From the NCBI RefSeq assembly GCF_000001735.4, contig NC_003071.7:9913151-9977150 (forward strand): a DNA stretch of 64,000 bases, written 5' to 3'. Source of the stretch: Arabidopsis thaliana. Taxonomy: Eukaryota; Streptophyta; Magnoliopsida; Brassicales; Brassicaceae. The notes below the pieces were generated by a model that made no database searches, was not told where the DNA came from, and worked only from the letters and a program-made list of their open reading frames with translations. A program made the translations under genes and the position numbers. Shown piece by piece: positions 47,418 through 58,668 of this stretch; within the stretch, counting starts at the first letter, position 1; each line of letters starts with the position of its first letter.

Positions 47418-50326
47418 CTATTCTATTTTCTCTTTGAAGGGTCCATCTTCATGCATCAGTCTGATGACATAATCCATCTGCGATGCACAAAGTTACATTG
47501 TTTAAGTCGATGATCCAATTACATAGCTATGTTTATATACTCTTTTAACACCATAACTTCAAAACATACCTGATTTGATTCGCGCACTAAAAACTCGTCT
47601 ATGGCTTGCCTGAAACCTTCATCGAATATGTAATGGCAACTATATGTTTTAACGGGAAGGTAGCCTCGCTGAATCTTATGCTCACCCTGCGCTCCAGCTT
47701 CTACCGTTTTCAGATTAAGCTCTATCGCTGCTTCAATTGCCTATGAATCCCATTATCAGTTTGTGAGTTTTAATCAAGTATGTCTCGGCGAAAACTCTTG
47801 AGACTTTGAAACAACAAGACCAACCTGGTAATAGCATGCTTCAAAATGGAGACTAGGATAATAGGAGTCGGGACGACATCCCCATAGTCTCCCAAATAGA
47901 GTATCTCCTCCAATGAGATTCAATGCTCCTGCAACAGGTTCCTCGTTTTCTTCAGCTAAAACAAGCAATACCTTGTCTCCCAACTTCGATGCCATGTCGT
48001 GAAAGAAATCCCTTGTGAGATAAGGTGTGCCCCATCTAAAATTAGCCGGAAATCGTTAAGCATGTGAAAGGACAAACACAGGTAATGCATACACTTGACG
48101 ATGACAGGTAATTGAATGTAAGTATGTTTATTATGCACAAAGACACATAATGTGTACTAATGATAAGAAAAACAAAAATGTCTCAAAGATAAAGACTAAA
48201 CTTGTTATCAGTTGTGTTCCTGTAGAAATCATAGAAGGAATCCCAGTGCCTAGCCTGCAAAAACATTAGGCACAAACGATGAATCAAATTTTTAAGACAC
48301 ATATTAATATAAAAGCCCCATAATGTCCTTTATAGCATGTGCCATCAGTTCTAACCTCTGGTAGCAGATTGATATCCCATGGTTGATTATTTATAGCCAT
48401 TAAAATGAAAAGATACCGCCAGGCATAATCAATTACAACAAATTCGTCTCGTGGCAGTTCAGTTACATACCTTTATATCATCTCCTTGTAGCCGTCTCAT
48501 TTTCAAATTCTGGGTACCAATCTACTAGAGAAAAGGAGCATTAGAAGTCAGCAGCGTGCTTGAAAAACGCCACAAGGAACGGATAACGAAATAAGGCCAC
48601 AATTCAAAAGTTGTATGGGAAGAAAAAAAGAGTAACCATTCCATTTTACTATTCACATGAGCAAAGAAACTTAAGAGACAAGAATAAATTGCACAATGAG
48701 GATGATATGAAAAGAGGAAACTAAACAAACCTTTTTGCGTTCCTGTCGGATATTTTTCCTTTTGCTTTGCTTCATGTCCATCAAGAACTCGTCAAAACTG
48801 AAGTATTAGAGATAAAAAAAAAAATGAACAAAATATAATAGCAACTACTTCCAATCCAGTCATTGTTAAGAACTAATATACTGGCAACTAACTTCAATTA
48901 CTTTTTATAATCACGATTTTTCCAGTGGTACTGCATTCCAATCCTTTGTGAGAAGCCTTTCTCTTTCAATTTGTCCCACTCAGCTCCAGACGGAAATGTA
49001 ATGTGCAAAGATGAAACTTGTAACTGCCAAAGCCCACAGAATACAACTAGTCTGTCAGCAGTCAGCAGATAGCATATGTTGAAAGCAGAACTCAACACAA
49101 GAGAACCATTACAGCTTCAAGAAAGTAAAATGTGAGATTGTTCCTATAGTAATAAGGATAGCTAATAAATAGTAGAACCTTAGTTCTGTATACCATGAGA
49201 TCACAAGTTTAATCCTGTTCCAAGTCTTGTTTTTATCTATAACACAGATAGATTTCATATAGAGATCATACCTTTGATGCCAATTCCGTCATGGCAGAAA
49301 CAATAGCATCAAAAACTTGCTCTTTGCAAGGATTATCACGGATAAGAATCCTAGGACCAGTAACTGGGGTGAAAGGAACACAACACTGAAGTTTAGGATA
49401 ATATCTTCCGCCAAAACTTCGGTATGCATCAGCCCAAGAATGATCAAAAACAAATTCGCCATAAGAATGGCTTTTGAGATAAAGTGGAACAACACCCAAA
49501 ATACTCTCACATTCATCCTTTGCAACAATGTGTAATGGCATCCAACCTGTTTCCTAATAACATTTTGCAGATAGAAATTCCCATAAGAAAGACAAACATC
49601 TATGCTTGCTTCTTTCGGTTGAAGAATAAAGGAAATTGCTTCACTAACCCGAACGGCACAACCAGTATCTTCTAAACTGGAAAGAAATCCATAACTTAGA
49701 AATGGATTATAGCTTTCAGGTTGAGAAGAATCCAACGCACATGCATCCCATTCAGCTTGTGGTATCTCAAATATTGAAGAAACAACTGATAGTGAAATCA
49801 CCTTTTGCTTCGGCTTGTTTTCCAAAGCTTCCTAAACTCGAAACGAAACCACTATTAGAGAACTGATGATTTATCAACTAAAATCAACAAAGAAAATTGA
49901 AATGTTAAAGCGAATAATTTGGCACGAAAAGTTCGTAGCTAACAGCGTCTGAAAGCTGTTTACATAAAAAATAATCAACAAAGAGATTGAAATACCTCAA
50001 TGTTTGATTCAGTTAGAGTGTAATCTCTAAGTGATATATCGAATTCCTTTACTTCCGCAGGCTTATTGGACTTCCAAAACATAGCAGTAACCGAAGATGA
50101 TCGTCTTGAACTCCTAACATTTTCTTTCTTCCACAAATTTCCCTACAGAGAGATGATGAAGATGATGATGAGATTGAATTATCTGAATCCAAAAGTCTAA
50201 TTGTATAGCTACGAATTCGTAAGAGTAAGCCATAGATAACATCATAGCCAAAGAAAAACTCACGCAGCGACGATGGAATCGACGAAGAGGAGGCGAAGGT
50301 TTGCAGTAGGAAAGTACAACGGCCAT
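47418..50326 (-). CDS. plastid-targeted GNAT/FemAB-like acyltransferase (DUF482)
   Basis: Eleven exons on the minus strand: 50326-50264, 50142-49996, 49831-49649, 49553-49272, 49023-48902, 48797-48731, 48521-48471, 48254-48202, 48035-47825, 47740-47570, 47477-47418; 469 aa. The start MAVVLSYCKPSPPLRRFHRR with a following Ser/Arg-rich stretch looks like a chloroplast transit peptide. The mature part carries DUF482/COG3146 hallmarks: a Gly-Trp-Met-Pro substrate strand (ETGWMPLHIVA), HSYGEFVFDHSWADAYRSFG, YYPKLQCCVPFTPVTGPR, then a GNAT-like half with RNIRQERKK-type basic residues and GALNLIGGDTLFGRLWGC, ending with HFEACYYQAIE. Bacterial relatives are acyl-CoA N-acyltransferase-like; the substrate is unknown. 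I recall At2g23390. Its 5' end was copied into the neighbouring tandem array. Confidence 0.88.
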
Positions 50327-50827
50327 GGACGAAACTGGTTACGCGTCGGTGTGTTTGAAGAGGAACGTGAAAATGGAGTTCCGACGCGACGGCGACGGCG
50401 GCGGCTCCGGCGCTCAAGTGGAGTCACAGTGGTCGCTGATGATTTTTTTGATTCATGGGAATTTGGTTTATTTGCTTCGTGACGTGTCAATTTTGGGGTC
50501 TTCAGTTATTTTTTTGCGTTGTCGATAAGGTGGGCTATTGATTTGACAGCTAGGCCCATTAAATCGAGTGGACATGGACCTTTAAAGCCCAAACTATTTC
50601 CCGCAAAGACTGATTTTCAATTTTAGTGCTGTAGAACTAGGTTTCTGAGATATTTTCTTGTATAGCAAGATATTGATTTTTAGTAACAAACTGATACATG
50701 CGTAGAAGGAGAAGCAAAGACATCACTGATTTTATCCGATTTAAAGACATATATTACAATGAAACGTGAAACAAAGAGCAAGTAGTTTGATAGAAATTAT
50801 AGATGAATAAAGAGGATGAAAGGTGGA
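50327..50827. other. 5' region of the FemAB-like gene and 3' region of the first cis-prenyltransferase
   Basis: The segment at about 50380-50620 (GC-rich leader, then TGCTTCGTGACGTGTCA and a GGTGGGCTA block) recurs in altered form at 52585-52780. The part after 50640 includes the 3' untranslated region of the truncated cis-prenyltransferase. No separate gene. Confidence 0.6.
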
Positions 50828-52218
50828 TCACACGCGACAACCAAATCGTCTTTCCCTGCCCTGATACGAAGCGAGGGCCTCTAGAAGCTTATCCTTATCG
50901 AAATCAGGCCACAATACCGGCGAGTAGAAAAGCTCGGTATAAGCAAGTTGCCACAAGAAGAAGTTACTAATCCTTTGTTCTCCACTTGTCCTAATCATTA
51001 AATCAGGACTTGGGAAGTCACTACAATTCGTTAGAAGCTCTCTCTCGATCAATGCCTCGTCTACATCTTCCTCTCGGATCAACCCTTTTTCTGATTTCTT
51101 CACAAGACTCTTGCAAGCATGCATGATATCAAATTTCCCGCTGTAATCTACTGCCATGATGAGATGCTTATTCTTGTAGCCTTGGTAGCTTCCTCTATCT
51201 CATGGATTTCTTTGAGGAGAGATTCAGGGATCTTCGTTTTATTCCCGATAACAGAAACGCGAACTTCCTTTCTGTAACAACAAGATAATTCTTGGTAATG
51301 AATAACCAGAGAGAATATGTCAAAACAAAAGAATCACAATCGAATTTGTATATATACCTTTGAAAGTATTGAATGTTGGACTTGAGGTAGTGGTTGAACA
51401 AAGACATTAAGCACTTAACCTCAAACTTATATAATAACAACAAAATTTGTTAGTGTCTATAATTGTATGAGAATATAATCTACTTGTGAGATCTACAATG
51501 TAAAATGTCACACCTTGTCTCTTCCCCAATTCTCTGTGGAGAAAGCAAAAGCTGAGACTGTATGAATACCCAACTCGAAGCAGACCTCGGCTATCTCTAT
51601 AATTCGTTTAGTTCCAGCCTCGTGGCCTTGTGCCGTCGTCAATCCGTCTCGTTTGGCCCATCTCCGGTTCCCATCTAGTATGAATGACACGTGTCTCGGC
51701 ATCAGCTCTCTTTGTAGCTCCTCCTCTCGGACAACACAAGTTGCCTCATCACTATACAACCAAAAAATTATTGCTAAAACACATATATATTGTCCAAAAA
51801 TTCTTCCGATGTGGGATAATTCTAACAAAAGGCTCTCTCTATGTGTACTTGTGTAGTATAATTTCTGTTGATAACTAGATATTAACTAGTGATTATAAAA
51901 TTGAAATTAAATTATGATTCTCTTCTCGGGAGACTTTCAAAAATACCATTTATATGATGTCACTCTTGTACAAAACATTTTACAAATTATAGATTTACAA
52001 AACATTCCACAAACATAACTTACTAAAAACTAAAAGTATGATTAAAAAACCGTAAACTACCGTTTCTCGTTGTCATCATCGTCTCGAGCGGCTTTGAATT
52101 TGATGAGTCCAAGGAGTTTTGTCAAGAACACAGGGAAACATATATAGCTTGTGATAAAGAGACAAGGGATGAGAAACAGAAAGGGGAGGGCTACTAGAGT
52201 AGAGAGAAGAGACAACAT
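50828..52218 (-). pseudogene. cis-prenyltransferase copy with a one-base frameshift
   Basis: Minus-strand exons 52218-52061, 51751-51514, 51425-51358 and 51271-50828 parallel the intact neighbour. Family motifs are present: [29 protein letters not shown], and in the last exon [20 protein letters not shown]. In exon 4 the read TAGCCTTGGTAG (about 51177-51188, + strand) lacks one base that the neighbour has (TAGCCTTTGGTAG). Translation therefore leaves frame after IEEATK and stops 12 codons later at the TAG after SSWQ. That removes the C-terminal active-site Arg/Ser block. The two copies otherwise differ little, so the break is recent. I recall At2g23400, annotated as coding; its model may skirt the break, or the deletion may be an accession difference or sequence error. 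Confidence 0.75.
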
Positions 52219-53096
52219 TCTTGTCCTTGCTAATGCTTAATTTGGCTTTGCTTTAATGTTAATTTGTTCGAGTTATTGAAGCTTTGTCATACACATATAT
52301 ATACTAAGAATTCAAAGACGTCGCTTTGATCAATCAAACTACGCAAAGACAGGTCTTACGTATTAAACTCTTCCGTGGAGAATCATTTATATTAAGTTAA
52401 TCGATGTTTGTAACGGTTTATCTATCTTTTTCCAGCTGCATTAGGGCTTTGAGAACCCACGTGATTGGTTTCTTGTGTCACAAGACTTTTATTGGTTTCT
52501 TGTGTCACAAGACTTTTATTGGTTTCTTGTGAAACAAGCCTTTTTTGGTTTCTTGTGTCTGGTGCTTCTGAAGAGGATCGGAAAAGGAGACCCTTCTGTG
52601 CGCGACGGTGACTTTAGGTTTTGATTCATGGATTTTTGCTTCGTGACGTGTCACTCTCTGGGGACTTCAGTTGTTTTGTGTGGTCGAAAAGGTGGGCTAA
52701 TATACTTTGATTTGACACTTAGACCCATTTAATCGAGTGAATTTGGATCTTTATCAATCTATTTCCCGCAAAAAAAAAGTGAATTGGTTTGAAGATGTTT
52801 TAATTAAAAAATCAGAAACTTTGCCTAGTTTTGGGGTGATGGTTTGGAGTTTTAAATTGTAATGTTGTTGAACTAGAGGAATCTGAGGTATTAAAGTTAC
52901 TTGTTTAGCAAGTTATTGGTTTTAGTAACAACTGTCAACTGATACATAAAACATGCGTATAAAGCGAAGCACGGAGAAAGAAATAAACGCATCACTGATT
53001 TTATTCGATTTTTACCGACACAAATTACAATGATACGCAAGAAGTTTGGTAGAAATTACAGATGAACAAAACATAATAGAGAGGATGAAAGGTGGA
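52219..53096. other. spacer between the tandem cis-prenyltransferases
   Basis: Contains the promoter of the first copy, a 27-bp tandem repeat array (52464-52560), a diverged copy of the FemAB-like gene's 5' region (about 52585-52780) and the 3' region of the second copy. Confidence 0.65.
52464..52560 (+). repeat. 27-bp tandem repeats, about 3.5 units
   Basis: Units begin at 52464, 52491, 52518 and about 52545. Each reads ATTGGTTTCTTGTG followed by TCACAAGACTTTT or a variant. Inside each unit CTTGTG and CACAAG form a short inverted pair. A single unit also occurs at about 54857, upstream of the second copy. Confidence 0.9.
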
Positions 53097-54591
53097 TCAA
53101 ACCCGACAACCAAATCGTCTTTCCCTACGCTGATACGAAGCAAGAGCCTCTAGAAGCTTATCCTTATCGAAATCAGGCCAAAATACCGGCGAGAAGAAAA
53201 GCTCGGAATAAGCAAGTTGCCACAAGAAGAAGTTACTAATCCTCTGTTCTCCACTTGTCCTAATCATTAAATCAGGACTTGGGAAGTCACTACAATTTGT
53301 CAAAAGCTCTCTCTCGATCAATGCCTCGTCTACATCTTCCTCTCGGATCAACCCTTTTTCTGATTTCTTCACAAGACTCTTGCAAGCATGCATGATATCA
53401 AATTTCCCGCTGTAATCTACTGCCATGATGAGATGTTTATTCTTGTAGCCTTTGGTAGCTTCCTCTATCTCATGGATTTCTTTGAGGAGAGATTCAGGGA
53501 TCTTCGTTTTATTCCCGATAACAGAAACGCGAACTTCCGATCTGAAACAAGAAGAGCTTGCTAATAAATGAGCTTACCAATATGTTAAACAAATTTTTTT
53601 TATTATATTTATATTTTATACCTGTGGAAGAATTTGATGTTGGACTTATTGCGGTAGTGTTGGATCAAAGACATCAAGTTATCAATCTCAATCTTAATAA
53701 TAACAACAAATTGTTAGAATCGATAATTGTATGAGAATGTAAGCTACATACTTTTTCCAAAATGTCACACCTTGTCTCTTCCCCAATTCTCTGTGGAGAA
53801 AGCAAAAGCTGAGACTGTATGAACCCCCAACTCGAAGCAGAGCTCGGCGATATCTATAAGCCGTTTAGCTCCCGCCTCGTGGCCTTGTGACGTCGTCAAT
53901 CCGGCCCGTTTGGCCCATCTCCGGTTCCCATCCAGTATGAATGCCACGTGTCTCGGCATTAGTTCTCTTTGTAACCCATCCTCGCGGACAACATAAGTTC
54001 CCTCATCACTTCACAAACACAAAAAGCCAATGTTAAGTCATGATCCAACCAAAACTGTCTTGTTTCAAAATACCACTCTTCAAACACCAAATTTTGTTTT
54101 TGTCCATATTCAAAAATACCACAAACTAGATTTTCAGACTTTTATAAATATGGTATAGAAAGTGTTTATAAGGGTTTTATAACATGTGTGGCTAGAAATT
54201 GCTTATAAAGTTTACAGCGTGGATATAACTTAAAAGATTGACATTTTGTATGAAAAAATGTATATGTGTAACACACAGCAGATTAAGTTATTGCTAATTG
54301 GCTAAATGCATGCCAAATTTTATTTGAAGGTTGTAGGTTTTTAATGACAAGTTTGAAAATTTTAGTTAAGAGAGTACTAAAACATATAACTACTACTAAA
54401 ACTAAAAGTATGATTAGAAAACGCGAACTATACCGTTTCTCGTTGTCTCGAGCAGCTTTGATTTTGATGAGTCCGATGAGTTTTAGCAAGAACACAGGGA
54501 AGCCTATATAGCTTGTGATAAAGAGACAAGGGATGAGAAAGAGAAAGAGGAGTGATAATAGAGAAGAATCAGAAGAAAGAAGAGACAACAT
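53097..54591 (-). CDS. ACPT: cis-prenyltransferase (dehydrodolichyl diphosphate synthase)
   Basis: Four minus-strand exons: 54591-54434, 54008-53771, 53692-53622, 53541-53097; 303 aa, as I recall for At2g23410. It adds isopentenyl diphosphate in cis to farnesyl diphosphate to make dolichol-type polyprenols. An N-terminal hydrophobic helix ([20 protein letters not shown]) anchors it to the ER. Conserved regions: [12 protein letters not shown] with the catalytic Asp, [28 protein letters not shown], and [20 protein letters not shown] followed by [16 protein letters not shown]. It is the intact member of a tandem pair; the preceding copy is broken. Homomeric-type CPT motifs (RxG near the C-terminus: RRFGCRV) are visible. 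Confidence 0.95.
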
Positions 54592-56169
54592 TGTTGTGAC
54601 AACTTAATTTGGCTTTGCCTCGATGTTTGTTTGAGTTATTGAGGCTTTCTCATTTACAGTATATATATTAAGAAATCAAAGACATTGATCAATCAAACTA
54701 CGCAAAGACAGGTGGTAATACGTATTACACTCTTCCTTGGTGAAACTTTAATATCAGTTAATAGAAGTTTTGTAACGTTATCTATCTTTTTTCCAGCTGC
54801 AAGTTGTAACGTTTTGTAACGTATTACACTAGGGCTTTGGAAGTTGGAACCCACGTGATTGGTTTCTTGTGTCACAAGACTGTGATTAGCACCAATAATT
54901 TTAGAGAAATTAATTAAACTCTCTTATTTTTCTGGCCAATTACGAGTCTGGTTAAAATATATTGACCGAAAAAGGTCTTTATAAATTACACGGAAAATGT
55001 TGAGATGAGAAGAATCCAAAACTCTCTTATCACAGTATGTTAATTACCAAAAAAAAAAAAAAGGAAGTAAAATCACAGTGCTCGCTGATGATTTTTCTTA
55101 AATCATGGAACGTACATGAATTTGAATTCTTCCTCGTGACACTCTTTGGTTGACATTTTTAACCAACAGAATTGTTTGCAGTTGAAACAAGCTTTTGAGT
55201 TTTGACCGTACAAAATTAGTCGATATGCTATACGAAGATCTCTATAAGAAAGATCTGTCGAACCGAGTAGTTTGAAAGATAGTTAAGCCTGCTACATGTG
55301 CAGTGTTCTCCAAGAGAAAAAAAAAAACACAAGAAAACATGGGGCAAGTTCATGGAGTGTTAGACAAAGAGAAAAACGTGTCGTAGTTAACATGTCTTAA
55401 AAAGGCATGCAGATAAAGTTCATGACAGAAGGATTTCATGGTAAACTATGGTCGATGTATATGCCATCATCATGTGGAAAATGAATCATATGCTAGCTTT
55501 GTCAAATAAAAGAATATATAAAAGACATCTCGTACACAATATTATATTTTAGATTGAATAAATAAGAGTTCAGAATATTAATATACTTCGCTGCTCTTTT
55601 GCTACACCATAATACTGTGTTGAAACGTACATAACTACATATATGTGCAAGAAGATGTTATTATAGCCATTAAACTTGATCCTAAAAAAAAATCTTAATT
55701 ATTTTTCTTTTCATCTTAAATACTAATTTTGTAACTCAATCTTAAATGTGCATATGCTTTTATCAAGTGTTTTTGATAGCTATATTATTTTAATTCTATT
55801 TATATGAAAAAAACATATACAGGTGGAAGATTTCTTTGTTGAAATGCAAGAAAAAATAATTTCTATTTGTTGAATAAATGTCTTAAATGGAGAAAGCTCC
55901 TTGGATATCATTGCATATGTTAAAATTTTCTACATTTCAACAAAGAATATAGAAAATTTCTATGTTTTTCTTTGTTAGTGTGACAGAATCTACTAAAAAA
56001 TACATATTTTTATGCCAATGGTTAATATGTTTAACGTTTTGTGTTTTAGTGATATCATACAAAAGTTTCTAGCTAGCTAGATTTTTATGCCAATGGCTCT
56101 CTCCATTTTTTTATGATTAAATTTTCAAAAAACTAACAAGAGAACTTTGTGTATTATTTCTTGGTTTTT
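54592..56169. other. ACPT promoter and AT-rich intergenic DNA
   Basis: Contains the ACPT upstream region, one unit of the 27-bp repeat (about 54857-54880) and a small relic of a third tandem block (55068-55142). The rest is AT-rich without a supported gene. Confidence 0.55.
55068..55142 (+). repeat. relic of a third copy of the duplicated block
   Basis: The words TCACAGTG.TCGCTGATGATT, then AATCATGG, GAATTTG and TTCCTCGTGAC follow in the same order as in the FemAB-like gene's 5' region at 50424-50480 (AGTCACAGTGGTCGCTGATG, ATTCATGG, GAATTTG, GCTTCGTGACG). It lies just beyond ACPT, where a further tandem unit would start. Confidence 0.6.
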
Positions 56170-57520
56170 TATACTCCAATGGTAGGTTCTCTTAAAGGAG
56201 GTCTCTTAAAAAAAAAATATTCATATAAATTATTTTATTTCATACAACTTAATATTACAAAGCATAAAATATTAAAATACATTTTTTGGAAATATTATAA
56301 AATAGATGTGAAATAAATATTATAATGTTTAGTTAAATATATAATTTTGTCATAAATTATGAGCTAATTAAAACAAAATTAGTAAACCAAAACATTTAGG
56401 GGGATGTATTGGATTAGGGATTTTAGAAGATTTTTGTTTTTCTTAAAAACCATATCAAATCTAGTGTTATTCAAAAATTAAAAGGTTTTTGTTCCTCTAC
56501 TCATCAACAAATTAAAATTCTTATAATTTTTTTTTTTTTGTTTGGCTTGAATCTGCATGACTCACTCAAATTAGAAGCCAATTACTATCATCAAATTAGA
56601 GATACATTTAACTATGAAGCGAATTACTATCACCAAATCATGAGCTATATGTGTTCCATAGTTACAGAGTCTATCACCAAAATACATAACGCCAACAAAA
56701 CAAACTCCTAGTCTTGTACATCTATGAAGCCAATGACTCAAAACATACAACATAACCATCATGAAGCCAATTACTAAGAAAAAGCAACAAAAGAAAGAGA
56801 TAGATACAGAGAAAAGAGAAAATACTTGAGCAAGTTGGGACTGAGTCAGCTTCTTGTCTTCTCGGGCTTGCATGATGGCTTTCTTCAACTTAGTGGGCAC
56901 ACGATCACCTGATTTTAAAACCATATAAAGGTGTTAACGATAACCAGCATTACGAATCAATCAAACACATATGTAGACTTCCTCTCGCTAATAATGCAAA
57001 CTGAAGAAAATATTAATAACCCAAGAGAACAGACTAGATTACTAGAATGACTGTACCCAAGCAAAAGCTGGTTCTTATGGGATCCAAATCAACAACACTG
57101 ATCCCCATGCAACAAACAATAAAACGAAACAGATCAATCAGATAACTTCTTCGTTTTCTAAAGAACCAAATCATCTACACAACTAAATCAATCAAAGCTT
57201 AGTCATCTTCCTATCTGACAATGCTCTGATTCGAGGGAACGAAGCAAGGGTTTGGTGGGAGATTGGATTTGGGACAAACACATATAGAATTGGGTCATCG
57301 ATTTGGTGAAACGAACTCGGAATGGTGAGCAGCGTCGAGAGAGACGACCAATAGAGAGAGTGAGAAAATTTCCCGACGGAATGAAAAATAAAGACACAAG
57401 GATTTTTTGTTGGTTAAATATATCAACCAACCACTGACTGCCACGTAGGAGGCTCTCTCCAGAATTATTTGTTTTGATTATTTTTAATCAACAACTTCAA
57501 GAGAACCCTATCAAATTGTG
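56170..57520. mobile_element. possible TIR element carrying captured gene fragments
   Basis: The left part at 56182-56200 reads TAGGTTCTCTTAAAG and the right part, inverted at about 57494-57510, reads TAGGGTTCTCTTGAAG. Similarity continues outward more weakly. Between them lies an MBF1-type exon and a promoter/leader-like minus-strand stretch (57190-57400). No clear target duplication was found. This could be a Pack-type element, or unrelated decayed sequences. Confidence 0.35.
56826..56908 (-). pseudogene. MBF1 coactivator exon fragment
   Basis: An 83-bp minus-strand segment codes DRVPTKLKKAIMQAREDKKL then TQSQLAQ, nearly the conserved start of the Cro/C1-type helix-turn-helix of multiprotein bridging factor 1. 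It is bounded by an acceptor (TCAG) and a donor (GTATTT), as a real exon would be. The next MBF1 segment (INEKPQVIQEYE) is absent downstream, and no other MBF1 part is seen in the window. I infer an isolated, captured or left-over exon. Confidence 0.7.
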
Positions 57521-58668
57521 ATACTCATATCATGACACTGACAAATAAAAGAGACCATGAATATGGTTAGGCCATATGCGATATGGCTTCAAAAACCAAG
57601 TTGGGACAATCTTATGTTTAGTCTTAAGTTTGAGTTCATTTTAATTCATTTTAGATACTATTGTTTGATGTAAAATTAAACTTTGATAAATAAATGTACC
57701 TAAATTTGGATTGATTTTTTCATAATCATGTTTAAAATTTTTGGTGTTATGCAATTCTGTTTTGTTTTGTTTTTCCATAATAAGCATCTGAACATTTTTA
57801 CAATATTTATATATTTTAAGAAACTGAAGTTTTAAGATGTATTAATCTACATTAACCTTTTCTATTTTAATGTTAACAAATATTATATATTATAAGTACA
57901 ATATTCATCAAATACTATAACATATATGTGAAATGTAAATATTTACTACTAATCAAATATCATACTGCATATTTGATTGCAAAAGAGCTAAAAATCATTA
58001 ATATTGCACATTAAAAATAGTCAATAAACTAAAATCATTAAATACACAAATATATCATAACACAGCAAGTGTGTACCATTATTAATCAATAGATTTACGC
58101 TATACAAGTTTTCCGAATTATGTATGTGAAATAAATCACACCAAAAAAATGTATTTGAAATGAAAAAATTCCCCGCCTCTGTAATTTAAGTTTTTTAGAT
58201 TAAAACAGCTAAACTCTTTTCATTAATTTATTAGAGATACAAGATATTGTTATTTGTTACCAATACCAATATGTAAATTTTTCTGAGTAATTATTATAAT
58301 TAGTTGAATTTGGCTACCATATGCCAATTTTCAACACATAAAATTCTTTTAAACGTGAAAATTCCAATAATCTAAGAGCCAACAACCACGAAAATTAAAC
58401 CTCGTTTTAGTCTAAACTCTAAAATGAGAAATAATTAGAAACCAATAAAGGCTCTTAAAGAAAGACTAGGTCAAGTTCAAAGCAAGTTTTGCTTTGTGTG
58501 GTGGTCGTCGTCTCTTTCTTTAAACACACTTGTTTTTTTCTTTTTCCTTTGACCACTCCAATATAAACAACCAAGAACCAGTGTTCCTCGTCCATTCACT
58601 CTCTCGTAATCACACACACACTCACTCATACGAAGCCAATTGTTCCACACAAATTGGAAGCGACGACA
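57521..58668. other. intergenic region and NAPRT2 promoter
   Basis: AT-rich to about 58440, then the NAPRT2 promoter and leader with TATAAA at 58562-58567. No gene otherwise. Confidence 0.55.
58562..58567 (+). promoter_or_regulatory. TATA box of NAPRT2
   Basis: TATAAA about 105 bp upstream of the start codon, followed by a CA/CT-rich leader. Position fits a core promoter. Confidence 0.5.
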
